DNA from: Sequoia sempervirens
Taxonomy: Eukaryota; Streptophyta; Pinopsida; Cupressales; Cupressaceae
NCBI GenBank assembly: GCA_007258455.2
Contig: VDFB02193867.1
Span: 572,421,057 to 572,485,056 of the forward strand
Reading direction: 5' to 3'
Length of the DNA stretch: 64,000 nt
Shown here: piece by piece, positions 1 through 13,800 of the stretch
Layout of the letters: each line of letters opens with the position of its first letter
How positions within the stretch are numbered: the stretch's first letter is position 1
The notes under the pieces: model-generated
The model's input: the letters and a program-made list of their open reading frames with translations, nothing else
What the model was told of the DNA's origin: nothing
The model's database searches: none
Made by a program: the position numbers and the translations under genes

Positions 1-980
1 ATCTGATGAACTATGTCAGTCCCATTGATTCTTCTCCTAGGCAGGTGGTGGTGGTGGTCCATGGTTGGAATGTGGCCTCAGATATTATCAATAATATGCA
101 TGGTGCTTGAGACTGGACTGACCTTTATTTTTCAACGATGTCTACTCTGCTGGTAGCTTGCTTCCCTAGTGTTCCTGAAGGATAATCTTTGGTATTTCTG
201 ATTTTTTTGTTATAGTTTAATGCCATTTTATATATATTTACTGTTAAGTGTTAACCTAAGGGTTTTTTGTTCTCAGATTTTTTTATATTAACAGGTGAGT
301 GCCCTGACAGATCCCTCTCTAATAGTAGTATATAAAGTAATTACTATTATTATTCATATCTACTATCATAATCATTACAGAATAGCCCACCAAGAATAGA
401 GAATTTCTTATCTTGTAAAGACAAGAACAACAAGGCAGTCCCGCTGACCCCACCTGCAAAACACGTGGCAAATCCTTCACTAAGAACAACCCAATTGTCA
501 CCTCATAGGTGGCAACAACTCTAGACTCTGGCTAATATTTGATATTTAAAATTCACACTACCTTTTATTTGAAAATGTATAGAATGAAGACATATTCATG
601 AAAAAAACAACTGTGTCAAGTGTCAAATATTGAGACAACCATATCCAACTAATAAAAATGGTTGATCCCCAAATTAATGTGTCTAGATGTAGAAAAGCAA
701 ATGATACATATTTCTAAGGAACCTACAAATAAACATTAAAAAAAAATTATTGTCAAAGCCATAACAATTTGAATACAACTGTGAAGTCAAGATAGTTCAA
801 AAAACAACAGTAGCCAATGGAAGACCATATGAGGAGTTTGCAGTTCAAATCATCATACCAAACAACAAAAAATGTTTGGGAAACCAAAATGGGACCTTGC
901 AAGTGGAGGACTTATCCCTGGGGAACACTGATAAATACACTTGTATTTGAGGAGGTATGCATGCACAATAACAGTATAAC

Positions 981-1160
981 CTTATTGTGCTTGATCTGTG
1001 TTATTTCTGGATTAGATTGTGTAGAGTTTTTCGAATCAGCATTTCGGATCACATTCCGTGATCCGTTTCTCTCCTTTAGCTCTTTATCTTCCTGATGATA
1101 GATCACAGAGTTTGATTCGAAAAACTCTTACACAATCTAACGCAGAAACAACACAGATCA
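981..1160. repeat. fold-back (inverted-repeat) element, MITE-like
   Basis: The left arm (981-1038) and right arm (about 1113-1160) are imperfect reverse complements, sharing TGATTCGAAAAACTC, ACACAATCTAA and ACACAGATCA. The loop holds a second small palindrome, CGGATCAC...GTGATCCG, at 1045-1066. It could fold into a long hairpin in the intron RNA. No clear flanking duplication was found, so the family is undecided. Confidence 0.6.
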
Positions 1161-1395
1161 TTATTATGGATTGTAGAAATCTGATGTCTTTATTGTGCTT
1201 GTCAACCTGCGTAACAAATAAGGGGAAGCAAGCCCTTGTGGCTGATTTGGGCCAAACATATGAGATCAAGGGAAGATTATTTCTTCTTAAATTCAAATTA
1301 ATGCCAAAAGATTTCTTGAACAGTTGACTCTAAAAATACAGAAAGTTTAGCCTAATAACAGGAGGTAATATGTATGATGTAACTAGCAAAGCAAA

Positions 1396-1490
1396 GTTCC
1401 CAAATGAAAGGTGTAAATTCAAGTTCAGACAATGCTAGAAGGGTTCCCAATTGAAAGGTGTAAATTCAAGTTCAGACGATGCTAAAAGGG
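1396..1490. repeat. 47-bp tandem duplication
   Basis: Two copies in tandem, 1396-1442 and 1443-1490, both with GTTCCCAA.TGAAAGGTGTAA and TTCAAGTTCAGAC, differing at a handful of bases. Confidence 0.85.
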
Positions 1491-1790
1491 TAGATCAATC
1501 AAGAAACATGATCTGGATGGTTATGAAAAGAGATACCACCCAAGTAAATCTAAACAAAATAACTATAAGATATCATAAACAATGAGACTTGAATTAGCAC
1601 AAGAAATGTGTGAATTGTACTTCATTTCATTGCACAGTTCTAGAAATATGTGCAGTTTTAGTTAATGGAAAATCTGATTTTGCCTGAAGGGAAGAATCAT
1701 ACACTTTCGGGATAAACTAAAATCTCTCTAATTTTTGTCAGAGTAATCTGAATTTTCTGCATAGAGAGAACAAAAGTAATGGAAACTTAC

Positions 1791-1836
1791 CAGCCAAAGT
1801 TTTGATTACTGAAGGAGTCTTCCCATAAGAATAAGT
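1791..1836 (-). CDS. PXA-PX gene, exon 9 (post-PX, last exon in window)
   Basis: The acceptor is TTATTGCAG|ACTTAT and the donor GGCTG|GTAAGT. It encodes residues 704-718 (TYSYGKTPSVIKTLA) and ends in phase 1. I read the remaining minus-strand sequence to position 1 and found no continuation, so intron 9 is at least 1.79 kb and the nexin-C part of the gene lies outside the window. Confidence 0.8.
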
Positions 1837-4800
1837 CTGCAATAAATGTTTCAGTTAGAAAAAATTGCTCTATTTGTCTACACAAAGGATTATCTTATCA
1901 TGTACAAGATGGCTCACGAACAGCATCACAAGAAATATATTGGAAGAATGCCAATCATATAATATACCTTTGAAGTGGCACTCAGAAAATCCCATACTTC
2001 ATGTTGTTCAGCAACATTTGGGATGGACAATATATCCTGTAAATCCAAAATACACAGTCAAATTAATCCAGATGGATAAAAAATTTATAAAACCTACTCT
2101 TCTATGTGCAGGGAGTTTCATACTTTTAAATACTTGTCTAGGAGAATGCATCGTTGTTGAACAAAATAATCGTCAAGGCTTGAAGAAAGAAAACGTTTTG
2201 GAGGTAAATGAAGCGTATAATTTGGTATATCTCGCAGACGGCGATGCAATTGCTCAAAGTTACGATACCTGCATGAAAGAAAAGAAGTCCACCTGAGAAC
2301 TTACCAAGATGTAAAATCTTTTAAGAAGGCATATATTTTGACATTGACCTCTTGTTCCCACAGACCAAAAGATCAAATATAATTGTTGAAAATTTTACTA
2401 CCAATACTTGTTATCACATGAAAGACAAAAATCAACTAGAAATCTAACGAACCACAGTAACCTCTTAGAGTGAAAAGATGTTCGATGTCATCTGACAAAG
2501 TATGATTACAATAGACTCTACCTTCTGTCAACAAACCATGTTTGATTTTCTGAATTTGTCACTGCAATGGAATAAACGGCAAAAGATTTAGACCCAACCT
2601 TCTCAAAATGGGCCCCCAGCACCTGCAGATGCAATATCACATTTTAAACATCTAAAAGCAATACAAACATAAGAATATGCTCACTCTCTCAAAAAATGCC
2701 TGGCCACAATACTTACCCAGCATTTCAGCTTGGAAACATGCATATTTCCTGTCTGTTCTGTAGATGGACTTTCAGAATGATTGAAGTTCTTAGCTTCACC
2801 AAGTTTCAAACCCTGTAATTTCTTTGACTCCCAAGCTTCTCCACCATCTGGTAAGCATGGCGTATCTACATTTTGCCAAGCATCTGATGGAGTTCCACTA
2901 CTCTTGGATTGCTTATGGTGGATCTTAAGTGTTTGGATTTCGTGCCTTGTATTACCTTCTTGCTTTCTCGCAATTCTTTCTTTCTCTAGCAATGTTTGAT
3001 GACTGACATTTTTCCCACCATCTACATTTTGATTTTCTTTTCCACCAATGTCTGGCCAATAATCAAAACTTGATTCCAATGTCTCAATACTTTTCTTCAT
3101 GAACTCTGTTGCCCCCAGTATTTCTGTTCTGGTAGACTTCCCTGTTTCTCCCCATGGAATAGATTCCTGAACCTGCATAATATCTTCCTTCTTTGCAGTA
3201 CCTTCTATATCTTGTCTAGGAACCAATGATTTTACAGAGGGCCCTGATTTCACATGAGCTATACCAATATCCTTCTTTCTGTAGTTTCGACCTTTAGTCC
3301 AAAGATTGTCTAGGTTTTCAGGAGCAAGAACCTGACTTCTTCTTTGTCTAACAGCATCTAATGCCTGTGCCCAATCTGCGGGTCGAGAATGTAAATAACT
3401 TGCAGTTTTGGTTTGAAAATCTGAATGGCTGTCACAATGAGATGAACTTACTCCTACTCCATGATCAGTGCTGTGGACTGAATTTCTTTCCTTTGTAAAT
3501 ATTTTATTCTCAACAGCTTCAGATAATTCTGGACCACTAACTTGCAAATCTTTTGAGATATTTTGACTCACAACTCCTTTGGACGACTTGCTATTAGATG
3601 AACCAGCTGATTCCTTTCTGTCTGCATTCTTATTCTCTGATTCTTTTGTTGAAAGCACAACAAATTCAATGACCTCATTTATGAACCTGAACATCATGCA
3701 TATATAAGAAAAAATCTGTAAATTTCTATTTTTTTGTTCAGAAACCAATATTCGTGTTGGTGGAATAAGACAACTTGAAATATATAGTTTGAGTTATTAA
3801 ACAAATAAATTTATAATTGCTATGTAACTTTGATCTAAACTGCTTTTTCCAACTCAACTAAAATAGACCTTCAGAAGAGAAATTTTGCATCTTTAAATCA
3901 AGAGTCAGAATTAGAAACCACTTATATCCTGCAGCCGCTGTAGAAGTTTTATGGAATCCATGTGGCCTCCTACAAGTCGAATTTGGAAAATCAATTGAAA
4001 GTGAGCGAAGATAAGATTGTTGCAGCACTTTTTCATTTTGATAACACACACAAATTGATTGAAAATCACCTATGGAAGGATCAACTTGAGAGGAGACATA
4101 AGGGAGTCAAAGAATCTTCTCATCCAGATTTTCAGGTGATCAAAACAGCAATGGAAGAAATGAAATCAGATTACTTAAATCTACTTTCAGATTGTGATCA
4201 CCTCTTTGACCTTGCTACAATCTATTCTGAAGCATTGAAAAGAAAGGAGGAAGAAGTGGATAATCTCTTTTCTGAGCTTATGAAGACTGGGGAAAAATTG
4301 GAAGTCACTCAAGTAGCACTTCAAGAAGCTAAAAATCAGAAGGAGCATTGTGTGGAGTTGAATCTAGTTCACTCTACATCAGCACAATCAGAAAATCTGC
4401 CTCTTCTAGCAGCCCTTACAGATGGAGAACAAACACATAAGGAGACATGCTCATGTGAAGTTGGTGATAGCTACCATGAGATAAACACCCTATCTGAATT
4501 AGCTATGGAGTGTATTGTTGATCTCAAATCAGCATTGGAAGACAAGGGGGCACACCGTATTGGTAATGCAAATCAGTTTCAGCAGATTGCACTTCTTGGT
4601 GTAGTTCTTGAGAGTATGTACCCTGAGGGGGAGGCGGTTGCTCAAGCCTTGAGCCAATTTGATAGGATTGACAAATTCATTGAGTATCTCATTCAACAAC
4701 GGCCTAAGGATGGAGTTTAACCAATAAGCTTACAGACCATTAGGCATGCACTAGGAAGGGTTAAAGCAGATTTCTTACAGTTACTTCCAGATAGAGATCA

Positions 4801-7800
4801 TACCTTCATGCTTGCTGGGCAGCGATATAGAGCTAAACAGGGTGAACCATACTATGTTGTGACTAATGAATCTCAGAGTGATGATACAATATCCAGTAAT
4901 ACGAGTAGCTCCACTATCACTGAGATTATTCATGAAGTTAACACAAGGATAGAGCATGAGTATGCCTTAGTTGGGTTTGGTATACCACTTGCACTTAATG
5001 ACGCAAATCCTACATTTCATGCTTCACATCGTGAGTCTCCAGATACATATGGTCAGATATGGAGTCCTACAGTTGGTTCAGTACCTTCATCGGAATCGGT
5101 TGATGCAGTCCTTTGTGATAACACAATGCAGTATGCACACTTTTTTACTTTCAACCCACTTGTTGATAACTTGGTGTTATGTTTAACGCATAAAAGTGGG
5201 ATGAAGGTTTGGTATGAGATGCCTCCTTTTATGGAAGAAACCAAATCCTACAGGTTTTCCAGTTTGCCTCTCCAAGATGTGATTTAATGTGGAGATACAG
5301 GATAGAGAGGCAGTGTTGTGTTAGTTGGGTATTCTCCCTATAGCCAATTTAGAGCAGTAGGATTCCTCAAATTTAGGAGATGATGGATGGCCATTTTGCT
5401 TATGGGATCCAGGTGGAGCATTCCCATGGATAGTTATGTTTCAGGGAGTTGATAGCAGCTTGAGGATACTCCCTTTGGTGGACTTATGCAGGCATGCTTA
5501 CCCAGACACTCTTGGGGTGTATTCTGACTCACAAACCTGGGATCCAAGAATTTTCATGAGTGATGGCGTATCTTCCAGGGTACAGCAGCATGACAATATG
5601 GTTGAAATCAGTTATATCAGAGTGGTGCAGCGGATTGGCAGAGCAAAATTACAGAGACTGATTTGGGATCCGGGTGGTCGGCATACAGATGCAATTGGCA
5701 GTGGCTTGGTATGCAGGTGTAGATTGTTTGAGGGCAAACAATCCCGGAAAGGGAGGACTGTAATGTGCCCATTCTCGGAGTGACATCATGATGACTAGAT
5801 TCTAGCCCATCCAACATTCCCGTCTGTTAGAAGGCAAGATAAAGGGAATGATTTTGGCCAAGCGTATCAAATTTTGGTGTTTATAAATTATCCTTAACCA
5901 AGCAAGCATAATGTTGATCTTATTTTAACATTATCTCATGGCACCTAAGTTACCAGAATCGCTCATATGCCCTACCGATTCCAGGTATTGGTACGTATCC
6001 GAATCGGATACGTGTAAAAACCCTGTCGAATCGACCAGGGTACTGCAATTTTTAATCCTGAAACGTATTTTAAAAAATAGATGAATCCCAATGTTTTTCC
6101 GGTTGACGTGGCGTGTTTGACTGATTCCGAAAGTCTCGACGCAGATTTCAAATTTTTTTCAACTTTTTCGTGTGCTTAAACGCGTCAAGTTTCGAAAAAT
6201 TGATATCAAATTAATTTAGTATAATTGTATTTCAAATTTGTTATATTTATGGTAGTTCTAAGTTATGTTTAGCATATGTATGATATGTGGTATTCTAAAT
6301 TTAATTCTTGTTTTTACTTTTTAGGCTGCAAATATGTCTATATCTATGATTTTTATATATTTTATGTATGGACATACCCAAACGTACCCACCCCCCAAAA
6401 AAAGAAATTGTTGTACCAGCGTACCGTACTCATACCCGTACCCGATTCAGCAACTTAGCATGGCACACAAGGAGGTCAAAGCAAGCAAGAAGGTCTACTT
6501 GCTGGTCAAAGCAAGCAAGAAGGTCTACTCCAAGTCAAAGCAGGCAAGGAGGCCTATTTGCAAGACCAAGCAAACAAGGAGGACAAGCAAGCAAGGAGGT
6601 GAGTCAACCTCATCAAATCTGATCAGCTTCTAGAAGTTTCCCCTTCCTATGCGGTTTAGGTGACTTAAGGGAGAAGCTACCAAAAATTAGTATTTGAAGA
6701 TCAAATTTGATCCCTTCCTTGGGGTGGCTCAAGGAAGCTTCCAAAATAGAATTTTAAAACACTCAAAAAGGCTAAAAGGCAATCAAATCTTCTTAGGACA
6801 GTTTGGAGAAACTTAGCCAAGAAGAAATTGAATATTTTAATAAATAAAATCAGATCCTTGGATAAGGACAACTTAGGTGCCTTGGAGAAGAAGGCAAAGA
6901 ATATTTTAATTAAATAAAATCAGATCTTCCCTAAGGGCAGTTTAGGTGCCTTAGCCATGAAGTTATTGAATATTTTATTGAAAACAGATCAGATTCTCTT
7001 CTAAGGGCAGTTTGGACTAGAAGCCTTATTTAAAGGCATGGAGGGCTGTGAGATTATTATGTTATGCATTGATACTTGCTTTCTCTTGTCTGAAATAAGT
7101 TTTCAGAATTTCCTCAAGGTGGTGTTCCCTTGAGTTGGGTTTGGTGATGCTCCCTTACCCTTGTTTGAGAGGTGAAATCACTCAGGTTTCATCATAGGGC
7201 AGAATTGTGCAAGCTTGGTGCATTTTACAGCTAGGGTTTGAAGACAAGTTTCTGGTCAAAAATCAGATTTCGAGGTCTACAGATTTCTTTAAGCAAATCT
7301 ACCTTGGGCAATCCAGACTAGGGACATTTTTGAATGAAATAGCATTTGTTTCATGAAGTTTGAAGATTTTGGGCGACTAGGATTTCCAGTTTGGTGGCTG
7401 GAAATTGCATCTTCAGATGTGATCTGATTATATTCAGTCTTGGCATCTATTTTTGGCATATCAATATATTCCAGTTGAAGGAGTTGCTGGTTTTGTAGCT
7501 GCACTTCACATCTTCAGCCTTGGGCGTCCATTTTGAGGAGCTGTTAGAGCCCTTTCTGCAGCTCAGTCATAACTGGAGACTGTAGCAGCAGCTGCTCCTA
7601 TCATTCTTATTTTGGCATTATTGTATCATCTATTTCATCTAATATAAGGAGCTATCAACGAGTATGTTTTGTGGTTGTCATTGATATCATTTATAATCAT
7701 TTTCTGAGTATTGTGAAAGTCTGAAAATAAAAGTCAGACCTGCAAATAATTGTACCAGACTTGGTTTGCAAAATAGAAGGTTGTTTTAATTCCAAAAATC

Positions 7801-10800
7801 ATTGTATTTCTTGCATATCTGTTATCTTAATGTTTTATGCAAATCTGGGCAACAAAACATTCATAAACCAAACCAAAAACAGTTCAGTTTAGGTCAGGAT
7901 CTAGTTGGGATTCCTACAGCTATCAACCCATCATCTGCTTCACTCACTCTTTTATGTACTTCCTCAGTCTCATGCGGAAGGGCTTTTCAAAAAGTTAAAA
8001 CATTTTCAAACTAAAAGCAGAAAAAAATTTAAAACATAAAAAGGATCAATTGTTCAGCTTCTTTAAATTCCATAAAGGAGACAACCATATGTTTGGTTGC
8101 TATTTCTATTTTTTCCCAATTTGAGATTTCACAGTATCCGGCTCAGGTTTGTTAATTTTTTATTGGATATCCATTATTTTCCTTTCTTGATAATTTCAGC
8201 AAAACCCTTTCTGATTCTAGTAAAACTCAGAAAAAATATTCTGCAAATTCAAAGAATATATATGGAAGGGTTAAATATGGTATGGCTTTATTGGATAACC
8301 GTTGGTTTACCCAGAAGTGTATTTGTATCCCTGAACTAACGTTGTGCTTAGAACAGAAACAATCGCCTCAATCCTCTTTAAAGATGATCTATCATTTTGT
8401 ATTGTGAAGGCTTAAGATGTATTATGCATTCTGTTTGAAATGAGAGGAATATGTGCCCGAGTCTCCTTACATCATGCTATTGTGATTGAACAGCCTATGT
8501 TGAAAATAGCAAGCAAAAAATATCATATAGGTTCAGTCAATGTTGTTTTTTAATATTTACCATTGTTGGGACAGATGACTGAAAATTTGATAGTTGAAGC
8601 AGTAGATGTTTCTGGCAAATTTAGCTCTATGACTAAAGTTGGTGTAAAGATCAATCTTTAGTGAGTATCGGTGAGGGTAACAAACATGTTACCATCTTCT
8701 AGAAAGGATACACTTAAGTATCCAGTAAGGTTGTAATCAAATGGGTTTAGAGTTCCATGGCTTTTGATGTGGACAATGAAGGTTGGAGGACCCACCAGGA
8801 GGATGGAGTACCATTCCCATCTCCAGTTAACTTTTCACTCAGACATTGGGCATACTACTTGAGAGGCAGCTTTGGTAGGAGTAGATGGCTTTTTATTTAA
8901 GTATGATGTGTGTTGCAGTTTTGGCTTTCCAGTGTTCAGTGTTGTCATTTTGGTTGTTAGCTTTAGAGTTTTGATACAGAATGGAGGTGGTGTAAATGTT
9001 ATTATTTTTCCCTGACAACTGGGGCAGAGGTTTTGGTGATCATGGTGATTGGTACAAGACTAACAGGTGTTGCTCACAAAAGAGTGGGGAGCAACTGTTG
9101 GAAATATTGTCATTGATGTCAAGATCAGCATGACTGAAGATTTCTGTGCTATGTTGAGGATCAGATTCTATTACACAAACAGTGATGAACAGATTTAAAG
9201 AAGACAACATTTAGTAATGCATATGACAGAATCGATTTACTAACGCATTTAATCAAAGTGCATAAACAGATCACTAGTTTAATAAAGAGATCAACGGTTC
9301 ACACAGCATCGATCCTGTCTTATGAAGCGCATTGATTGGATTAGACAAAGCAGCGTGATGATAAAGTCACAAATTTAATAAACGTGATCATAAGACATTT
9401 CACGTTGGTTTTCTGTAAAGAGGAGGACATGGTATTAACATCAATGAGTCTCTTTTCTGAAGGTAAAGACTCAAATGAACTGATTCAGAATGCAAATATG
9501 AAGAAAAGACGAATTAAGAAAAAAAAAACAAAAAATGAAAAAGACAAAAAAAAGAGAGAACAGCGATTCAGAAATTAAAAGGCAGAGCTGGGTATGAATG
9601 AGACAAATTAAGAAAAGGACAAAAACCAATAAGACAAATTAAGGAAGTTACAAAAGTGCCACGATTTCATAAAAGATAACTATGATTAAAAGTTTCTAAT
9701 ACAAACAAAAAGGAGACTTGAAATGATATGATTGTTCCAAGAAAATGATGCGACATCAAGACAAAGACATTGAACAATAAAAGCTAACTAAACGTTGCAC
9801 TAATGAAGAGACATGAGTCTTCTTCAGATTTGATAAGTCAAAGATTTAAAAGGTGCGATTTTGAATAAAACAAAATTACATAAAGGACAAAATTAAAGAG
9901 AAGACAGAAGACAGATTTATTAAAAAGCAAATTCAGATTTTGAGAAGTGCGATTTGTCTTGGAACAACTTCAGATTTATCAAATTAAAGATTAATTTGTG
10001 AAGTGGTGTGATTTGTGTTTTGGAAAGGTGCAATCTTCAGATTCAAAAGACAAAGACATGTTGTTTTACAAAGGTTGCAATGCTTGAGAAATATATATAT
10101 GATTCTAATTCGGATTTGAAAGAATGAGTGTAGAATTTGTGTGTAGAAGTGCAGAAGTATCTCTTGTGTGAGCCTTAAAGAAGAGCATACATCACAAAGA
10201 AAGGATAGATTGAAGCATGAAGCAGATCTATTGAAAGATCTCATTCTACATTTGAAATTTTCAGTTAAGAAAATCAAGGTTGGTGCCTTGCAAGGAGTTG
10301 GTGCTCCTTGTGGGTTGGTGCCTACTAAATCAAGTTAGGGAGTTGGTGCTCCTTGTAGGTTGGTGCCTACATAACTGATTAAGAGGTTGGTGCCTACTAC
10401 CATTGTAAACCCATTTTATTATAAAGTACATAATTTTGTACCGTGGTTTTCTCCTGTAAGGGTTTCCACGTAAAATCTTGGTGTCAACTTGTTCATATTG
10501 TTATATGCTTGCATAGTTGTCATTGCATTAGAGTTTAAAGTTGATAAAAGTTGAGAGGGTAAAAATTGTAATATACTGATACACCCCCCCCCCCTCCCTT
10601 CTCAGTATATTTGTGTGCTCATCAATTGGTATCAGAGTCGGCCCTTCGAATAAGTCTAACAAACATGAAGGGACATCTATACAGCACACATCATGAGTGG
10701 AGAAGGATTCTCTTCCAACAAGGCTCCATTGTTTGATGGGACAAATTATGCATTTTGGAGTATGAGAATGGAGGCCTATATAAATGTTATAGGATTTGAC

Positions 10801-13800
10801 GTTTGGTAATCAGTGGTGAATGGATATAAAGCTCCTTCAACACCTCCAACAAATTCAACAAGAAAGAAGGCAAGTGAAAATAATGCTAGAGCCAAGAATG
10901 CAATCCTATGTGGATTATGTTGTACCCCAAATTAAAAAATTTGTTATACTTAGGCATTTTGCAGAAACGGTCAAAAGCCTTGTCAAATTTGTCAAAAAAA
11001 GGTCAAAATTGGGGTTTGCATGTATTGCATGAGGGGCAAAAACTTGAAATTTTCAAAATTTAATGATCTAGGTCTACTCAGAGCGACCAAATCAACAAAA
11101 CCCAAATCTCAATTTTTCATCCCTACTTTTTAGGAAAATTGCTATTTTTAGAAACTTTCTAAAAGTAGAAACTTTTTTTGGGTTTCTTTCAAAACAGATG
11201 CTAGCAAAACTTTCTAAAAATAGAAAGTTTGGCTTCTAGGGTTGAGACTGATTTTGATTGGCTCAAAATACTTCCTTATGAGGCTGGTGCAGTCAGAATC
11301 ACAAACAGATCAGTTTTGCCCTAGTGGGTCTATTCTGCTTTTTCAATTTCAGAAAGCATTTTGGGAGCTCTAAAGCCATTAATGGAGACCAGCCAGGTGC
11401 CAAGTGTCAGATGCAAACATTCAAACGTTGGACGTGCATGCAGAACAAAGAACGAAGGAAGAAGTTGCAAAGGTTCAAAATGGTGAAATTTTGGCTAACA
11501 CTGCCAGCCATGGGCACCCCTGGAGGAAATAGGCGCCCCTCTTTTCAGGGCATCAGATGACAGAATTAGAGTTCGTGCTCCCAGGCATTGTTGTTCAGAA
11601 TCTCCTCAGCTCCGCAGTGAGTCCAGTAGCGCAATCATCAAATCACCCAGTCAACTTGAATCACGGATTGATCGTAGAGGTTTCAACCATGAGCCAGAAT
11701 GCAAATGGTGAAAATCAAACAAAATATTCTAAGTCTGGGAACTTTGAGCGCCCCAAGTGCCCAGGGGCGCCTAGCCTTTTGGAAGACCAAATCCAGCCAG
11801 TAGGGTTTGCAGATGTGTTCAACCTTTTTAGAATCTCGTCAGCTTTGCAGTGGATGCCTACTTCAGATCAACAGACTTGGCAATCACTAGCAAATTCAAA
11901 TTGAACAGAAGACACAAAATGAAGGATCAACTTTGAAGGTTGAAAATCAGGCGAAAATGGCTAAGTATGGTGGAGATGGGCGCCCCTAGTGAAGAAGGGC
12001 GCCCAAGCTTTTGGAGGTCCAAACAAATGAATTTGCCAACGACACCTCCAACATGATCTCGTCAGTTTTGAAGCAGATTGCCAATGCAACCATCAACACA
12101 TCAATCGGAGTTGGCAGTCGTCAAAGACTAAAGACAAAACAGAGGGAGAAATTTAGGTAGAATATCTGAAGTCAAAAGCAAAGTGGAAAACCCAAGAAAT
12201 AAACTAACTCTAGTGACGTTGGGCGCCTCCAGTCAAAAAGGGTGCCCAAGCTTTGACCCCTGAGATTCAGCTTTTGGGAGTCAGCGCTTCCAAAAGATCC
12301 CTCTCAGAATCTTCGTAGCTCCACAACGAGTCCAGCTGTCAGTCTATCGGAGCTCCAGATCATCCGAAATGGCGAGATCATCTGAAAGAGAGGAGATAAG
12401 CTTGAAACCTGAAAAACGTGAAAAAATGGTTAAGTCTGGTAAACATGGGCGCCCCTGGAGAAGATAGGCGCCTAGGGTTTTGAGGCCTCAGAAGACAATG
12501 TTTGCAGTTGCAGTCTCCAAGATCGCCTCGTCAAATTCAGCCAAGCTATCCAACGAAACAGTCAGCCAGTCAATCAGATTAGTAAGGTTCCCGGAATCGC
12601 GAAATCATTAGAAGATCAAGGGAAGAAAGCAAGAACTTCAAAACCATAAAAATGGTTGTCTGGTAGAGATGAGCACCCCTGGAGGAAATAGGCGCCCATC
12701 ATTTTGAAGGTCAAAACGAAGTTTTAATCAAAAGTTGACTCCAAGCAAACTTATTCAGATTCTCTTAGGCTCTGTGATGAACCATTCAGCTCGTCCATAG
12801 GATCAATCCAAAGGCCAGAAATCAAAGCCAAATTGGGGATGAGAAAACATAGAAAGTTGAAATTTTAAGAAAAATGACTAACACTGGTGATCATGGGCGC
12901 CCAGCTTTTTGAAGGGTCAAATAATGTTTTTATTCAAAATTGCCTCCAAGATAATCTTCTCAGAATCAGTCAGGCTCCGCGATGGATCACTCCGTCAGTT
13001 CACAAGATCCTATGAGCATCTAGAAACCGAAGATCAAATAGAGGTTAAAATTAAGCAAAAAGTTGAAAATGTTGAAAATTTGGCTAAGTCTGCCAAGCGA
13101 AAGCGCCACAGTCCAAGAGAGGCGCCCAAGAATTAATGCCTTAGTCAAATTTCAACTTTCATCCTCCAACATTCCAAACAGTGTCTACGTTCGATGAACC
13201 CTTTGTAATGTCCCCATTTTTAGCACTACACCTTTCAATGATTGATGGCCTATCCCCGGTGAGCTTGTCGGCTAGCAGAAGCTCGAATCAGGGTTTCCAA
13301 ACTTCTTAGAGGGTGTTTTCATCTTTTTGCTGAGTCTTGCATTTGGAATTGTTGATTTTGGATTACTTGATTCTTTCTGGTTTCAGAGAGCTCGCGTTGG
13401 TGGTTTCGGTTCAGCATTCTGAGCAATTACATGGATTTACTATTTTTAGTAAATTCTATTTTTAGTTGACTTGTTGACTCCTAATCAATAGGCTCCACTA
13501 TGGCAGTCTGTTCAGACGGTATGGTTGAATTTGGCTTCTGATGCATTTCCATGGTGATATAAGATATTTTATATTATAATGTTATAATTTAACATTATAA
13601 TTCCTTGTTCTAGCATCATGAATTAATATTGTCTTTAAAAGGGGGACATTGAAGGGTATTTTCACATGGAGGAAATATTTTAATATTTCTAAAGGCCAAA
13701 TTTTAGCTAGAGGATTTGGACGCCAACTTTGAGGGAGATATTATTTTATTAAAAGATTTATTTTTGCTCTTAAAAAGGGACGCCACTCTTGGAGGGAAAA

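Larger units (their letters stand above)
1..1790 (-). other. partial intron 9 of the PXA-PX gene
   Basis: Follows the GTAAGT donor of exon 9 and runs off the window. It holds a fold-back repeat (981-1160) and a short tandem duplication (1396-1490). Positions 1-975 show no coding signal and no element I recognise. Confidence 0.75.

Noticed and set aside
1..1780. A tenth PXA-PX exon
   Set aside because: Read in all minus-strand frames for the continuation expected after the PX domain; nothing in phase with a suitable acceptor was found.
1865..2296. 143-codon open frame on the plus strand
   Set aside because: It lies opposite to exons 7 and 8 of the PXA-PX gene and has no family features; an antisense shadow of constrained coding sequence.
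6470..6600. CRISPR-like direct repeats
   Set aside because: Units are contiguous and degenerate with no unique spacers, in a plant nuclear intron.
10585..10597. C-tracts as sequencing artefacts
   Set aside because: They recur at the same place in every copia-type LTR, so they belong to the family, although exact lengths may be unreliable.
11324..13136. Open frames inside the GGCGCC repeat array
   Set aside because: Created by the repeat units, different frames in successive units, and no recognisable domain.
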